A DNA stretch of 64,000 bases from Hyphomicrobiales bacterium (GCA_003135415.1 PLBP01000032.1:1-64000), one strand, 5' to 3'; shown: positions 1 to 11,028, numbered from the stretch's first letter. Notes: generated by a model not told the origin, from the sequence alone. Translations and numbers: made by a program.

Positions 1-126
1 CAAAAAATCCGTCAGGCCACGATTACACTGGTAAACTTCTGCCCCTCAGAACTGATGGCCGAAAAGTCGACGGCCGCCGTTGAGGTAAATCAAAGGCCCA
101 ACCGAACTGACGGAGCGCACTGTGGG

Positions 127-381
127 TCAGATCAGTTTCTTAGATAGATCCAAATTTGTTCGATTTGGAAAGAAAGCGGGGGCACGCTCGATCGTGGCCG
201 AAGAATTCTCTAATACTGCCTCGCATTCTTTATCGGCTTTGCACAGTTGGCAGGTATGCACGATCGAAGTCATTAGCCGCCCCTCATTTACGAAGGCCAG
301 CGCAATAGGCCCTATTTGGAGCCGCTTCAACATTCTTCCCATATTGCGCGCTTTACGATCTAGGCGTTGCATAAATGACAT
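127..381 (-). CDS. small DUF6455-like protein (cysteine-containing, HTCQLCKADKEC...APAFFPN)
   Basis: 84-aa ORF; C..C...C motif followed by APAFFPN as in DUF6455 proteins. Confidence 0.55.
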   Translation of the reverse strand: MSFMQRLDRKARNMGRMLKRLQIGPIALAFVNEGRLMTSIVHTCQLCKADKECEAVLENSSATIERAPAFFPNRTNLDLSKKLI

Positions 382-411
382 GGCTTTTTTCCATGGTTCT
401 ACCTTGTTAGT

Positions 412-972
412 TCATGACGTCTCCACATCACGGCGCCTAAGCGACGGCCGCGTTTTTTGTGGCCACGCTGCCCGAATAATATTCGGATTTAGCGGTTGGG
501 CTGTGACGGCATCAATAGTTGGCTCGTTCGGACAATAGAGCGGCCAAGTTTGGATCGGCGGCTTGTCATCAAGCTCATGCGCGCAGAGTTTTTTGCTGTT
601 GCATTGTGCGCAATGTAGCTGAAGATCGCGCATTACGGCAGGATCGACACTGGTTGGATCAATCCGAAGTTCTTGCAATCGACGCTTGAGAAGATCAGCC
701 GTCCCTTTATCGCTCGCGGCAAGAAAGCGGAGATCTGACGTCGAGACTCCCAAATCATCCGCAATGCGAGCAACTTCTGACGGATCACAATTGGCAAGTT
801 CGTTGATTGCCGCCCTTTTTTTCCAATAACTCTTCCACTGGCCCGTAAGTAAACCCATCAAGCCATTAAGGTTTGAGCGCAGGTCGCTTTGCATGGCGGC
901 TCTCCCAAAATACGAATTCTTATTTTTCATTCTTATTTCGTATTGCTGCGCACCTGCATTGATCTGGATCAA
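412..972 (-). CDS. DUF6455-like protein with N-terminal extension
   Basis: 186-aa ORF; LHCAQCNSKKLCAHEL...WPLYCPNEPTI motif resembles DUF6455; same strand as the preceding small homologue. Confidence 0.6.
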   Translation of the reverse strand: MIQINAGAQQYEIRMKNKNSYFGRAAMQSDLRSNLNGLMGLLTGQWKSYWKKRAAINELANCDPSEVARIADDLGVSTSDLRFLAASDKGTADLLKRRLQELRIDPTSVDPAVMRDLQLHCAQCNSKKLCAHELDDKPPIQTWPLYCPNEPTIDAVTAQPLNPNIIRAAWPQKTRPSLRRRDVETS

Positions 973-1039
973 AATTCGACATTTCTACTCACGCTCAAAT
1001 TTGTCGCTTGCTTGGTGCAATTGACGGTGTGATGCAACA

Positions 1040-1780
1040 ATGATTATTGCGTTGCTTGCCGACATCCATGCCAACCAAGAAGCATTGACGGCTTGCCTGG
1101 CGGATGCCAAGCGCCGCAGCGTCGATCGCTACATCTTTCTGGGCGACTTGGTCGGCTACGGCGCTGATCCCGCGTGGGCAGTTGATCGGGTAACGGAATT
1201 TACCGCGCGCGGCGCGCTTGCCGTCCTCGGTAATCACGATTCCGCCGCCCTTGGCACGCCCGAAAGTATGAACGAGACGGCGCAGGAGGCAATCGAGTGG
1301 ACGCGCCCTCGTCTGAACGCGGCGCAGCGCGACTTTCTTAAGCGGCTGCCGATGACCGTTACGCATGGCGGGCGGCTGTTCGTGCATGCCAGCGCTTACG
1401 AACCTCCGCAGTGGCACTACATCGGAACCCCACACGACGCCCGCCAAAGCCTAGGCGCGACAACTGCGGAGCAGACCTTCTGCGGACATTTGCACATGTC
1501 GATGGTTTATCATCTCTCCCTAACCGGAAAACTCATCGAATTCGAGCCGGTATCCGACATGCCCATCCCGCTTCTGCGCGGGCGAAAATGGCTCGCCGTG
1601 ATCGGTGCTGTGGGGCAGCCGCGCGATCACAATCCCGCGGCTTGCTACGCGCTTCTTGACGACGTGAGAAACACGCTGACCTACATACGCGTTCCCTACG
1701 ACGTCGAAACGGCTGCGCGGAAGGTGCGCGAGGCGGGATTGCCGGCCATTCTCGCCACCCGGCTCGAACGAGGATATTGA
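1040..1780 (+). CDS. metallophosphoesterase family protein
   Basis: IIALLADIHANQEAL, FLGDLVGYG, LGNHDSA, CGHLHMSM motifs. Confidence 0.88.
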   Translation: MIIALLADIHANQEALTACLADAKRRSVDRYIFLGDLVGYGADPAWAVDRVTEFTARGALAVLGNHDSAALGTPESMNETAQEAIEWTRPRLNAAQRDFLKRLPMTVTHGGRLFVHASAYEPPQWHYIGTPHDARQSLGATTAEQTFCGHLHMSMVYHLSLTGKLIEFEPVSDMPIPLLRGRKWLAVIGAVGQPRDHNPAACYALLDDVRNTLTYIRVPYDVETAARKVREAGLPAILATRLERGY

Positions 1781-1818
1781 AATTCATGCCCGCCCGAATG
1801 TCCAGCTGGGCGCGAGTC

Positions 1819-2646
1819 TTAATGCAGGTCGGCCCACACCTTCTTTTTGGTGAAGTAGGCGAGTCCCGCGAGCACGATCAGGAAGATCATTACCTGGAAA
1901 CCGATGCGCTTGCGCGCCTCGAGATGCGGCTCCGCCACCCACATCAGGAAAGCCGAGACGTCGCGCGAATATTGCTCGGCCGTCGCCGGCGTGCCGTCGG
2001 TGTAGTCGACCTGGCCGTCCAGCAGCGGCGGGCGCATGGCGGTGCGGTGACCGGGGAAATATTTGTTCCAGAATTGTCCCTCGGAGAGCGTCACATCGGC
2101 CGGAGGATCTTCATAGCCTGTGATGTAAGCGAAAATGTAGTCCGCTCCGGCTTCCTGATATTGCCGCACGGCATCGAAGACGAACCACGGAAAGCCCGCC
2201 TCCGCGCCGCGCGCCTTGGCGATCACGGAGAAGTCCGGCGGCAGCGCGCCGTTGAAGCGCGCACGCGCCGCCTGCTCGTTGGCATCGGGTGACGGAAAAT
2301 AGTCGGACAAGCGGCCCGGACGCTCGAACATCTCGCCCTTGTCGTTCGGTCCGTCATTGATGCGATATTCGCTCGCGATCTGTTTCGCTTGCGCTTCCGA
2401 ATAGCCGGGGCCGCCCGGCTGCGCCAAATTACGGAAGGCGACGTGCTTCATGCCGTGACAGGCGGAGCAGACATCGCGATAGACGTGGAGGCCGCGCTGA
2501 ATCTGCGCGCGATCGAAGATGCCGAACGGCCCGGCGAAACTCCAGGATTGCCGCGGCAGCGTCGGCGTGTGTTGCTCTTGCGCGAGCGCGGACGAAGCCG
2601 CCGAGACGGCGCAAGCAACGAGGATGGGGAAAGCGGTTTTGCGCAT
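1819..2646 (-). CDS. petC: cytochrome c1, bc1 complex
   Basis: CSACHGMKHVAFRNLA heme-binding motif and C-terminal TM anchor; start taken at MRKTAFPILVACAVSA rather than the longer ORF. Confidence 0.93.
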   Translation of the reverse strand: MRKTAFPILVACAVSAASSALAQEQHTPTLPRQSWSFAGPFGIFDRAQIQRGLHVYRDVCSACHGMKHVAFRNLAQPGGPGYSEAQAKQIASEYRINDGPNDKGEMFERPGRLSDYFPSPDANEQAARARFNGALPPDFSVIAKARGAEAGFPWFVFDAVRQYQEAGADYIFAYITGYEDPPADVTLSEGQFWNKYFPGHRTAMRPPLLDGQVDYTDGTPATAEQYSRDVSAFLMWVAEPHLEARKRIGFQVMIFLIVLAGLAYFTKKKVWADLH

Positions 2647-2657
2647 GACGCCCCCGC

Positions 2658-3926
2658 TCAACCCTTCCGCACGGGCGTGCGCGTGCTCATCGCGGCCGCA
2701 GCGCGCGTCTTGGGCAGCACCGGCTCGGAAATCGAAGCCGGCAGCGGCCGCGGCGTTTCGAGATAGCCGAGCGCCGGCAGGATCACCAGGAAGTGCAGGA
2801 AATAATAGGCCGTGAGGATGCGCGCGACGATCACGTACCCGCCCTCGGCCGGCTTCGATCCGAGATAGCCGAGCCCGATACAGACGACCAACAGCACCCA
2901 GAAGAACTGCTTGAAGAGCGGCCGGAAGCGCGCCGAGCGCACCTTTGAGGTGTCGAGCCACGGCAGGAATGCAAGAACGGCGATCGAGCCAAACAGTGCC
3001 AGAACGCCCATGAGCTTATTCGGAATCGCGCGCAGGATCGCGTAGAACGGCAGGAAGTACCATTCCGGCACGATATGCGGCGGGGTCTGCAGCGGGTTCG
3101 CCGGAATGTAATTGTCGGGATGGCTGAGATAGTTGGGGATGTAGAACACAAACCAAGCGAACAAGATCATAAAGCAGATAAGCGCAAAATTGTCCTTCAC
3201 GGTGGCATAGGGCGTGAACGGCATGGTGTCGCGTTCCGATTTCACGTCGATGCCTACTGGATTCCCCTGCCCGACGTGATGCAATGCCCATATGTGCAGC
3301 ACCACGACGCCCACGATCATGAAGGGGAGCAGATAATGTAGTGCGAAGAAGCGCTGCAACGTCGGTTGATCTACCGAATAGCCGCCCCACAGCCACTGGG
3401 TGATCGCTCGTCCGGCGCCGGGGATCGCTGTGAACAGATTGGTGATGACCGTGGCCGCCCAGAAGCTCATCTGGCCCCAAGGCAGGACATAGCCCATGAA
3501 TGCCGTCGCCATCATCAGGACAAATATGATGACCCCGAGAATCCAGAGAATTTCGCGCGGCTCCTTGTACGAGCCGTAATAGAGGCCGCGGAAGATGTGG
3601 ATATAGACGGCGAGGAAAAACATCGAGCCGCCGTTGGCGTGAAGGTAGCGCAACAGCCAGCCGTAATTCACGTCACGCATGATGTGCTCGACGGAATCGA
3701 AGGCTCCGGCCGAGGTCGGCGTATAGTGCATCACCAACACGATGCCGGTGACGATCTGCACCACCAGCATGAAGCTAAGGATGGCGCCGAACGTCCACCA
3801 GTAATTCAAATTGCGCGGCACCGGAAAGGCGACAAAGGAGCCGTGCATGAAGGAGAGCACCGGCAAGCGGCGCTCGAACCATTTCAGGATCGGGTTCTTC
3901 GGTTGATATTCGCCGTGTCCTGCCAT
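2658..3926 (-). CDS. petB: cytochrome b, bc1 complex
   Basis: [26 protein letters not shown]...[20 protein letters not shown]...[13 protein letters not shown]. Confidence 0.95.
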   Translation of the reverse strand: MAGHGEYQPKNPILKWFERRLPVLSFMHGSFVAFPVPRNLNYWWTFGAILSFMLVVQIVTGIVLVMHYTPTSAGAFDSVEHIMRDVNYGWLLRYLHANGGSMFFLAVYIHIFRGLYYGSYKEPREILWILGVIIFVLMMATAFMGYVLPWGQMSFWAATVITNLFTAIPGAGRAITQWLWGGYSVDQPTLQRFFALHYLLPFMIVGVVVLHIWALHHVGQGNPVGIDVKSERDTMPFTPYATVKDNFALICFMILFAWFVFYIPNYLSHPDNYIPANPLQTPPHIVPEWYFLPFYAILRAIPNKLMGVLALFGSIAVLAFLPWLDTSKVRSARFRPLFKQFFWVLLVVCIGLGYLGSKPAEGGYVIVARILTAYYFLHFLVILPALGYLETPRPLPASISEPVLPKTRAAAAMSTRTPVRKG

Positions 3927-3943
3927 CTTGCTTCTCGTTGCCT

Positions 3944-4471
3944 TCAACCGATCCGGATCGCGGTGTCGGAAGCGAATTCGTAGGGCGGTATTTCCAGATT
4001 GGCCGGCGCCGGGCCTTTGCGAATGCGCCCCGAGGTGTCGTATTGCGAACCGTGGCAGGGACAGAACCAGCCGTCGTAATCGCCTTCGTGGCCGAGCGGC
4101 ACGCAACCGAGATGGGTGCAGATGCCGATCACCACGAGCCACTGTTCCTTGTCCTTCTTCACCCGCGCCTCGTCGGTCTGCGGATCGGGAAGATCGGAGA
4201 GCTTCACCGCGCGCGCTTCCTCGATTTCCTTCTTGGTGCGGTGAGAAATAAAGACCGGCTTGCCGCGCCACTTCACGGTGAGAATCTGGCCTTCGACGAT
4301 CGGCGTAAGATCCACTTCGGTCGAGGAAAGTGCCAGCACCGAAGCGTCCGGATTCATCTGATTGATGAGCGGCCACGCCGCGGCGACAGCGCCGACGGCG
4401 CCGACCATGGAGGTCGCGATATAGAGAAAGTCCCGTCTTGTCGGTTGCTCGGCCGTATTGGTCGTCGCCAC
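3944..4471 (-). CDS. petA: ubiquinol-cytochrome c reductase iron-sulfur (Rieske) subunit
   Basis: CTHLGCVPL and [10 protein letters not shown] Rieske motifs. Confidence 0.95.
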   Translation of the reverse strand: MATTNTAEQPTRRDFLYIATSMVGAVGAVAAAWPLINQMNPDASVLALSSTEVDLTPIVEGQILTVKWRGKPVFISHRTKKEIEEARAVKLSDLPDPQTDEARVKKDKEQWLVVIGICTHLGCVPLGHEGDYDGWFCPCHGSQYDTSGRIRKGPAPANLEIPPYEFASDTAIRIG

Positions 4472-4704
4472 GATTCGGTCCCTGCGTTAGGCCGCCTATC
4501 CAAACGAGCGCCGCGATACGAAATCGATGCCCCCGCCCGACCCCGCTCGCGGCGCATGATCGGCGCCTGTTTCGACGGCTTCTAATTGCATCGTTGCCCC
4601 TTATTGTCCAGTGTTCGCATGTGCGGCAAAGCGGTTTCTTGCTTGCACAATTCGTCGAAGGAACAGAGCCCCTTGCGGGATTTTCTACAGGCGGCCAGCC
4701 GGCC

Positions 4705-5166
4705 ATGATCATCGCCCTCTATGAGCCCGACATCCCGCAAAACACCGGCACGATTCTCCGGCTCGGCGCCTGTCTCAGCATTGCGGTCCATATCGTCGGC
4801 CCCGCCGCCTTCCCCGCGAATGAAAAAGCGTTTCGCCGCGCCGGACTCGACTATCTCGACCACGTCAGCGTCGTGAATCACGTTTCGTTCGACACGTTCC
4901 AGGATTGGCGGAAGCAAGAAAGCCGCCGGGTCGTGCTCCTCTCCACCAAGGCATCGAGTGCGCATATCGATCTGGCCTACCGCGAGAGCGACGTGCTCTT
5001 GTGCGGGCGCGAATCCGCCGGCGTCCCTGAGGAAGTGCATCAGGCCGCCGACGAGCGCGTGCGCGTCCCGATGCGGCAGGATTTGCGTTCGTTGAACGTG
5101 GCGGTGAGCCTCGCGATGGTGCTCGGCGAGGCGCTGCGCCAGACCGGGGGTTTTCCCCGTGGTTGA
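4705..5166 (+). CDS. trmL: tRNA (cytidine(34)-2'-O)-methyltransferase (SPOUT)
   Basis: [24 protein letters not shown]...[15 protein letters not shown]...[24 protein letters not shown]. Confidence 0.93.
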   Translation: MIIALYEPDIPQNTGTILRLGACLSIAVHIVGPAAFPANEKAFRRAGLDYLDHVSVVNHVSFDTFQDWRKQESRRVVLLSTKASSAHIDLAYRESDVLLCGRESAGVPEEVHQAADERVRVPMRQDLRSLNVAVSLAMVLGEALRQTGGFPRG

Positions 5167-6037
5167 TCTCACTGAACGCAAGGCAAAGGCGAGCGCCTGG
5201 TTCAGCGAATTGCGCGACCGCATTTGTGCAGCACTAGAGGCACTCGAATACGAGGCGCCGAAGACGCTCTATTGGGGGGCGCCGGCCCGCTTCGAGCGCA
5301 AAGCCTGGGAGCGGAAGGATCATACCGGAGCGCCCGGCGGCGGCGGCGAGATGGCGATGTTGCGCGGCCGCGTGTTCGAAAAGGCCGGCGTGCATGTATC
5401 GACCGTACACGGCGAATTCGCGCCCGAATTTCGCGCGCAGATTCCCGGCGCGGAGAGCGACCCAAACTTCTGGGCAGCCGGCCTCTCGGCGATCGTGCAT
5501 CCGCGCAATCCGCACGTGCCGGCGGTTCACTTGAACACGCGCTACGTGGTGACGGCCAAATCCTGGTTCGGCGGCGGCAGCGATCTGACGCCGCTTCTCG
5601 ACAAGCGGCGAGAGGCCAGCGACCGCGACGCCACCGCCTTTCATGCCGCGATGAAAACGGCGTGCGACCGGCATGCTGTCGCTTCCTACGAGAAATACAA
5701 AGCGTGGTGCGACGAATATTTCTTTCTCAAGCATCGCAACGAGCCGCGCGGCGTCGGCGGAATTTTCTTCGACTATCTGGATTCCAGCGACTGGGATGCC
5801 GACTTCGCCTTCGTGCGCGAGGTGGGAACCGCCTTCCTCGAAATTTATCCGACGCTGGTATGGCGGAATATCGCGACGCCTTGGAGCAAGGAAGAGCGCG
5901 AGGAGCAACTCGTGCGCCGCGGCCGCTACGTCGAATTCAACTTGCTCTACGATCGCGGCACGGCGTTCGGCCTGAAGACCGGCGGCAATGTCGACTCGAT
6001 CCTCTCCTCGCTGCCACCCGAGGTGAAGTGGCCGTAA
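5159..6037 (+). CDS. hemF: oxygen-dependent coproporphyrinogen III oxidase
   Basis: [14 protein letters not shown]...[10 protein letters not shown]...[11 protein letters not shown]...[30 protein letters not shown]. Confidence 0.96.
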   Translation: MVDLTERKAKASAWFSELRDRICAALEALEYEAPKTLYWGAPARFERKAWERKDHTGAPGGGGEMAMLRGRVFEKAGVHVSTVHGEFAPEFRAQIPGAESDPNFWAAGLSAIVHPRNPHVPAVHLNTRYVVTAKSWFGGGSDLTPLLDKRREASDRDATAFHAAMKTACDRHAVASYEKYKAWCDEYFFLKHRNEPRGVGGIFFDYLDSSDWDADFAFVREVGTAFLEIYPTLVWRNIATPWSKEEREEQLVRRGRYVEFNLLYDRGTAFGLKTGGNVDSILSSLPPEVKWP

Positions 6038-6052
6038 TTGCCTTGCGAAAAA

Positions 6053-7318
6053 TCAGCTTTTCCCAACGTCCTTGGCAGCTCCGTCGGCAATCGAATCGAG
6101 CTTCAAGCGCTCGGCCGGAAACCCGGCCTCGATCCACGCCTCCTCGGCGCGTGTGAGCGATTTGCCGAGAGCAGGGCCTTTCGCCACCCCGCGATCAAGA
6201 AAATCCTTGGCCGCGAGCGGAAATTTCGGCGGTGTCCAGCGCGCGGGCAACGCAATCAGCTCGTGCCAGGCCTTGTCGTTGGCTTTCGCCGGCGAGCGCG
6301 CGAACGCGAGCAGCGCCCGGTCGCGGAAATTCTCCGTCCCGATTTTATAGAGCAGCGCCCGCGCGGCCTGCTCGCCGCGATCGGGCGATATTTGCCACCA
6401 ACAATCGCCCATCGATTCCAGCCGGCGAGACTCGGCATTGGCGAGCCGCAAGCGCTCGCGCAGCCGCTCGGCGTCATCGGCGACGAAAACGGCGAGCGCG
6501 CCGAGACGACGGATCGCGTCTGGTGCGAGGCCCAGCGCCTGTTCCGCCTTCATCATGTTGGCGAAGCTCGCGAGCAGCGGAACGCCGCCCAACACGCTCA
6601 CTGAGAGACCCGTTTCGCCCATGACCGCGAGCGCCGAGACGGCGTGCTTCGCGACGAAAAGCTTCAACAGTTCGGCGCGCACGCGTTCGCGCGAGAGCGT
6701 GGCGAGTTCGCCGCGCGCGCGAATGCAAGCGAGAAGTCCGGCGGCATCCGGCGCGCCCTCGCCGTAAGCGGCGTGAAAGCGGAAGAAGCGCAGTATCCGC
6801 AGATAGTCCTCGCGGATGCGCGCGCCGGGATCGCCGATGAAGCGAACGCGCCGCGCTTCGATATCCTTGAGCCCGCCGACGAAATCGATCACGCGGCCGT
6901 CGCGCGCGAGAAACAGCGCATTGATGGTGAAGTCGCGCCGCTCCGCGTCCTTTTTCCAATCGCGCCCGAAGCGCACCTTGGCGTGGCGCCCGAAAGTTTC
7001 GACGTCCTCGCGCAGCGTCGTCACCTCGAACGGCTTGCCGCCGATCACGACGGTAATCGTTCCGTGCTCGATGCCGGTCGGCACCGGATTGAACCCTGCG
7101 CTCTTCGCACGCCGCACGACTTCGTCGGGAACAGCGGTGGTCGCGAGATCTATAATTTCCCCCGGCGCGAGCCCAAGCAACGCGTTACGCACCGCGCCGC
7201 CGACGACGCACGCTTCCTCGCCGCCGCTGTCGAGTACGTCCAGAAGCCGGGAGAGCGGCTCTTGTTCGAACCACCGCCGCTTCTCCGCGGCGAGGATGCG
7301 CGTCTCGCCCTCGCTCAT
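6053..7318 (-). CDS. cca: CCA tRNA nucleotidyltransferase
   Basis: CVVGGAVRNALLG...RRDFTINALFLARDGRVIDFVGGLKDIEARRVRFIGDP. Confidence 0.9.
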   Translation of the reverse strand: MSEGETRILAAEKRRWFEQEPLSRLLDVLDSGGEEACVVGGAVRNALLGLAPGEIIDLATTAVPDEVVRRAKSAGFNPVPTGIEHGTITVVIGGKPFEVTTLREDVETFGRHAKVRFGRDWKKDAERRDFTINALFLARDGRVIDFVGGLKDIEARRVRFIGDPGARIREDYLRILRFFRFHAAYGEGAPDAAGLLACIRARGELATLSRERVRAELLKLFVAKHAVSALAVMGETGLSVSVLGGVPLLASFANMMKAEQALGLAPDAIRRLGALAVFVADDAERLRERLRLANAESRRLESMGDCWWQISPDRGEQAARALLYKIGTENFRDRALLAFARSPAKANDKAWHELIALPARWTPPKFPLAAKDFLDRGVAKGPALGKSLTRAEEAWIEAGFPAERLKLDSIADGAAKDVGKS

Positions 7319-7578
7319 TTGATCTGGCCGGGCACAAGAGTCCCGTTGCCGCCGAGATGCGCCGGCGTATAGCTACCGCCCGGCGGCGAGCCGCCGAAAT
7401 GCGCAAACGCGATCAGGCTCGCAATGACCAACAGGCAACCGGCGACACCAAGTCCCGCGAGCACGTCGCGCCGCCAATGCGCCTGCTCGCGCGCGTCGCG
7501 CTCTGTCGCGAACAAATAGATCGCGTAGGCCGCGAACGGCGTCAGGAACAGAAGAATTTCGATTAGCGTTCTGCTCAT
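7315..7578 (-). CDS. DUF6111-like small membrane protein
   Basis: 87-aa two-TM protein between cca and a NUDIX gene; overlaps both neighbours by a few bases. Confidence 0.65.
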   Translation of the reverse strand: MSRTLIEILLFLTPFAAYAIYLFATERDAREQAHWRRDVLAGLGVAGCLLVIASLIAFAHFGGSPPGGSYTPAHLGGNGTLVPGQIK

Positions 7579-8255
7579 GTGTAGAGCCGTTCATAAAGCC
7601 GGTGAATGATGCCGGCGGTGACGCCCCAAATGTAGCGCTCGCCATAGGGCATCGCATAGTAGCTCCGCGTCACGCCTTTCCATTCGCCGCTGTGGCGGGC
7701 GTGATTGGCCGGCGACATCAGAAAATCGAGCGGCACCTCGAAAGCGTCCGTCACCTCGCGCGGGTTGAGCGTGAGTATAAAGCCGGGCGTCACCAGCGCC
7801 ACTACCGGCACGATGCGGAAGCCAGTACCCGAAAGATACGGATCGAGATAGCCGAGCATGGAGACGAATTCGCGGCGAAGTCCAATCTCCTCCTCGCCCT
7901 CGCGAATCGCAGCAGTGGCGGGATCGGCGTCGCCCTCGTCGATGCGGCCGCCGGGAAAGGCGACCTGGCCCGAATGGCTAGAGAGATCGCTCGATCGCTG
8001 CGTGAGGAGAAACGTCGGGTGTTCATGCGCGACGACGGGAATGAGCACAGCAGCGGCGCGAAACGGCTTATCGGCAAGCACCGTCGCGATATCCGCGGCC
8101 ATCCGGTGATCGCCGTATTGCGAGGCGAGTTCATCGAGCGAAACCGCGGCATCGAGTTGATCGGGCGGCGTCTGCGAAAGCCGCGACTTCGCCCGCTCGG
8201 CAAAATCGCGCGTGGGCGCCGAGAACGCATCCATGGCCGCGGACGGCAACATCAT
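7575..8255 (-). CDS. NUDIX hydrolase, CoA pyrophosphatase-like
   Basis: GQVAFPGGRIDEGDADPATAAIREGEEEIGL NUDIX box. Confidence 0.88.
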   Translation of the reverse strand: MMLPSAAMDAFSAPTRDFAERAKSRLSQTPPDQLDAAVSLDELASQYGDHRMAADIATVLADKPFRAAAVLIPVVAHEHPTFLLTQRSSDLSSHSGQVAFPGGRIDEGDADPATAAIREGEEEIGLRREFVSMLGYLDPYLSGTGFRIVPVVALVTPGFILTLNPREVTDAFEVPLDFLMSPANHARHSGEWKGVTRSYYAMPYGERYIWGVTAGIIHRLYERLYT

Positions 8256-8833
8256 GCGTATCCCGCAATCGCCGCTTCGGGCGCCATGGCAAAAAACTCG
8301 CCGCTGGAAGCGACGCCGAACATGCGCTGGCCTTCCTCTTCGCGCACCTCGCCGATCGCCACGAGGTCAAAGAACAGCGTGCGGGTGACCTTGGCCCACA
8401 AATCGCGGCGCACATGAAGATAGGGCCGGAGGCCCCCGGTACCTGCTTCCGGCTCGAAGCGCAGGCGATGACCCGCATCGCATCGCACGACGTCATCCAC
8501 ATTGGTGCGGAAAATAAGGCTCTGTTCCGGCCCGCGGTTCTCGATTTCCATCTCGACCGCGAGGAACGGCGCATCCTCCACCCGGATGCCGACCTTCTCG
8601 ACCGGCGTCACTAGGAAGTAGCGCCCGTCCTCGCGCTTGATGACCGAGGCGAACAGGCGAACGAGCGCCGGCCGGCCGATCGGCGTGCCGAGGTAGAACC
8701 AGGTGCCGTCGGTGGCGATCCGCATGTCGAGATCGCCGCAAAAAGGCGGATTCCACTTCTCAACCGGCGGGTGTTTGCCCTTGCCGAGCGCCGAAGCAAG
8801 GGATTCCAGCGCCTTTGTACCGGCCTCAACCAT
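8252..8833 (-). CDS. DUF1285 family protein
   Basis: VEKWNPPFCGDLDMRIATDGTWFYLGTPIGRPALVRLFASVIKRE matches DUF1285; start chosen at MVEAGTKALESL. Confidence 0.85.
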   Translation of the reverse strand: MVEAGTKALESLASALGKGKHPPVEKWNPPFCGDLDMRIATDGTWFYLGTPIGRPALVRLFASVIKREDGRYFLVTPVEKVGIRVEDAPFLAVEMEIENRGPEQSLIFRTNVDDVVRCDAGHRLRFEPEAGTGGLRPYLHVRRDLWAKVTRTLFFDLVAIGEVREEEGQRMFGVASSGEFFAMAPEAAIAGYA

Positions 8834-9052
8834 GACTTTCTCCCCTTGGGACGCCTTACAATATTGTGATCGGCAGGCCCGAGTTCGATTCCGTAAAGCA
8901 TAGCCTAGGCTTAAGATTCCTAGGATCGCCTTGATTGCGGCTGAGTCGCGGGTTCTCCTGCACGGAACTTGCATCGTGATCGAGGTGTGCATCACCAAGG
9001 GGTCGCGAAAGACCCCGGATGGCCAAAAGCCGTCCCACCGGCGGAGGACCGA

Positions 9053-10063
9053 ATGACGTCCGCGAAGAGCGAAACCCCCGAAACCCTCGACCAGATGATC
9101 GTTCGCGCGGCGGAAACGACCGCCGCGAGCATCCGCGCGGCGCGCACGGCCATCGCTGCCGTCATTTTCGGCCAGGACGAGGTGATCGATCGCGCGCTCA
9201 TTACCGTTCTCGCCGGCGGCCACGCGCTGCTCGTCGGCGTGCCCGGTCTCGCCAAGACCAAGCTCGTGGACACCATGGGCACCGTGCTGGGCCTCGAGGC
9301 ACGCCGCATCCAGTTCACGCCCGACCTGATGCCGTCCGATATTCTCGGCGCCGAGGTGCTGGAGGAAAGTGCCGCCGGCAAGCGCTCGTTCCGCTTCATC
9401 CGCGGGCCGATCTTCTCGCAGCTCCTGCTCGCCGACGAGATCAATCGCGCGAGCCCGCGCACCCAGTCGGCCCTTCTGCAGGCGATGCAGGAATATCATG
9501 TGACCGTGGCCGGTACCCGCCACGACGTGCCGCGGCCCTTCCACGTGCTCGCGACCGAAAACCCGATCGAGCAAGAAGGCACCTATCCGTTGCCCGAGGC
9601 GCAGCTCGACCGCTTCCTGATGCAGATCGACGTCTCCTATCCCGCCCGCGAGGCCGAGCGGAAGATCCTGTTCGACACCACCGGCGTCGACGAGACGAAG
9701 CCGCGCGCCGCCATGTCGGTCGACGATCTGATCGCCGCACAACGGCTCGTGCGCCGGATTCCGGTCGGCGAATCCGTGGTCGAGGCGATCCTCGATCTCG
9801 TGCGCGCGGCACGTCCCGGCGCCGACGCCGACGGACCTTCCAAGCTGATCGCCTGGGGACCGGGCCCGCGCGCGAGTCAGGCGCTGATGCTCGCCGTGCG
9901 CGCCCGCGCGCTCCTCGATGGCCGGCTTGCGCCCTCGATCGACGACGTCTTGGCGCTTGCCGAGCCCGTCCTCAAGCACCGCATGGCGCTCACCTTCGGC
10001 GCGCGCGCCGATGGCGAGACGATCGAAGGCGTGGTCGCAAGGCTGAAAGCAAGGATTGCATGA
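9053..10063 (+). CDS. MoxR family AAA ATPase
   Basis: GVPGLAKTKLVDT Walker A; LLADEINRASPRTQSALLQAMQE; ATENPIEQEGTYPLPEAQLDRF. Confidence 0.94.
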   Translation: MTSAKSETPETLDQMIVRAAETTAASIRAARTAIAAVIFGQDEVIDRALITVLAGGHALLVGVPGLAKTKLVDTMGTVLGLEARRIQFTPDLMPSDILGAEVLEESAAGKRSFRFIRGPIFSQLLLADEINRASPRTQSALLQAMQEYHVTVAGTRHDVPRPFHVLATENPIEQEGTYPLPEAQLDRFLMQIDVSYPAREAERKILFDTTGVDETKPRAAMSVDDLIAAQRLVRRIPVGESVVEAILDLVRAARPGADADGPSKLIAWGPGPRASQALMLAVRARALLDGRLAPSIDDVLALAEPVLKHRMALTFGARADGETIEGVVARLKARIA

Positions 10064-11028
10064 GCGAGGCGAACGCCGGTTCTCGAAGCGCTCGCGACGA
10101 CGCGCCGGTTCGCGCCGCGACGGGAGCGGCCCTTCACCTCGTCGCCGCGATGCCGCGGCTCGTGCTCGAGGCCCGGCGCGTGGCGGCCTCGGTCTTCCAT
10201 GGTCTGCACGGACGCCGCCGTGCCGGGCCGGGCGAGAATTTTTGGCAATATCGCCGCTTCATGTCGGGCGAGCCCGCGAGCCGCGTCGACTGGCGGCGCT
10301 CGGCGCGCGACGACCACCTCTATGTGCGCGAGCGCGAATGGGAGGCGGCGCACACGGTCTGGATCTGGCCCGATCTTTCGCCGTCGATGGAGTTCGCATC
10401 GCCCCTGGTGTGGGAAACGAAGCGCGACCGCGCGCTCGTACTTGCGTTTGCGCTCGGCGAATTGCTCGTTCGCGGCGGCGAGCGCGTCGGCATTCCCGGC
10501 ACCATGCGGCCGACCGCCAACCGCGCCGTGATCGAGCGCATGGCGGAGGCGATCATTCATACGGCCGGCGCGCCGCAAAGCCTGCCGCCGTTCTTCGTGG
10601 CGGGCCCGTGCGACGAGGTCTGCATTCTCGGCGATCTGTGGAGTCCGCCCGCCGAAGTCGTGAGCTCAATCGCGAATTTGTCGGCAAACGGCGCCGGCGG
10701 CCATGTGGTGCAAATCGTCGATCCGGCGGAGGAAACATTCCCTTATTCCGGCCGGGTGGAGTTCCTCGAGCCCGAGGGCGCGGGCTCGATCACCGTCGGC
10801 CGCGCCGAAAGCTGGCGGGGCGATTACGTGCGGCGGATCGCCGAGCATCGCGAGACGATCCGCAACGAGACCGACCGCAGGAGCTGGAGCTTCGCCGTCC
10901 ATCGCACCGATCGCCCGGCAAGCGAATTGCTGCTGGCGCTCCGCGCGCGCATGGGCGAGACCCGCGACGTGGTTGCCCGCCGGCGTCCGGCCAATCTAGC
11001 CCTGTCTGAAGCGGGGGCCGCCGCATGA
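10060..11028 (+). CDS. DUF58 domain-containing protein
   Basis: RRRAGPGENFWQYRRFMSGEPASRVDWRRSARDDHLYVREREWEAAHTVWIWPDLSPSM; starts 4 bp inside the MoxR ORF. Confidence 0.92.
   Translation: MSEANAGSRSARDDAPVRAATGAALHLVAAMPRLVLEARRVAASVFHGLHGRRRAGPGENFWQYRRFMSGEPASRVDWRRSARDDHLYVREREWEAAHTVWIWPDLSPSMEFASPLVWETKRDRALVLAFALGELLVRGGERVGIPGTMRPTANRAVIERMAEAIIHTAGAPQSLPPFFVAGPCDEVCILGDLWSPPAEVVSSIANLSANGAGGHVVQIVDPAEETFPYSGRVEFLEPEGAGSITVGRAESWRGDYVRRIAEHRETIRNETDRRSWSFAVHRTDRPASELLLALRARMGETRDVVARRRPANLALSEAGAAA

Noticed and set aside
2658-4712. 684-aa ORF giving cytochrome b a long N-terminal extension
   Set aside because: The extension is antisense-like Arg-rich sequence overlapping the Rieske gene in another frame; the cytochrome b start is at 3926.
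8252-9979. 575-aa minus-strand ORF extending upstream of DUF1285
   Set aside because: N-terminal two-thirds is antisense to moxR and starts before the intergenic region; the true gene starts at 8833.
9019-11028. 669-aa plus-strand ORF overlapping moxR and the DUF58 gene
   Set aside because: Upstream part is an Arg-rich frame-shifted reading of moxR; only the segment from 10060 (MSEANAGS...) is the real DUF58 gene.
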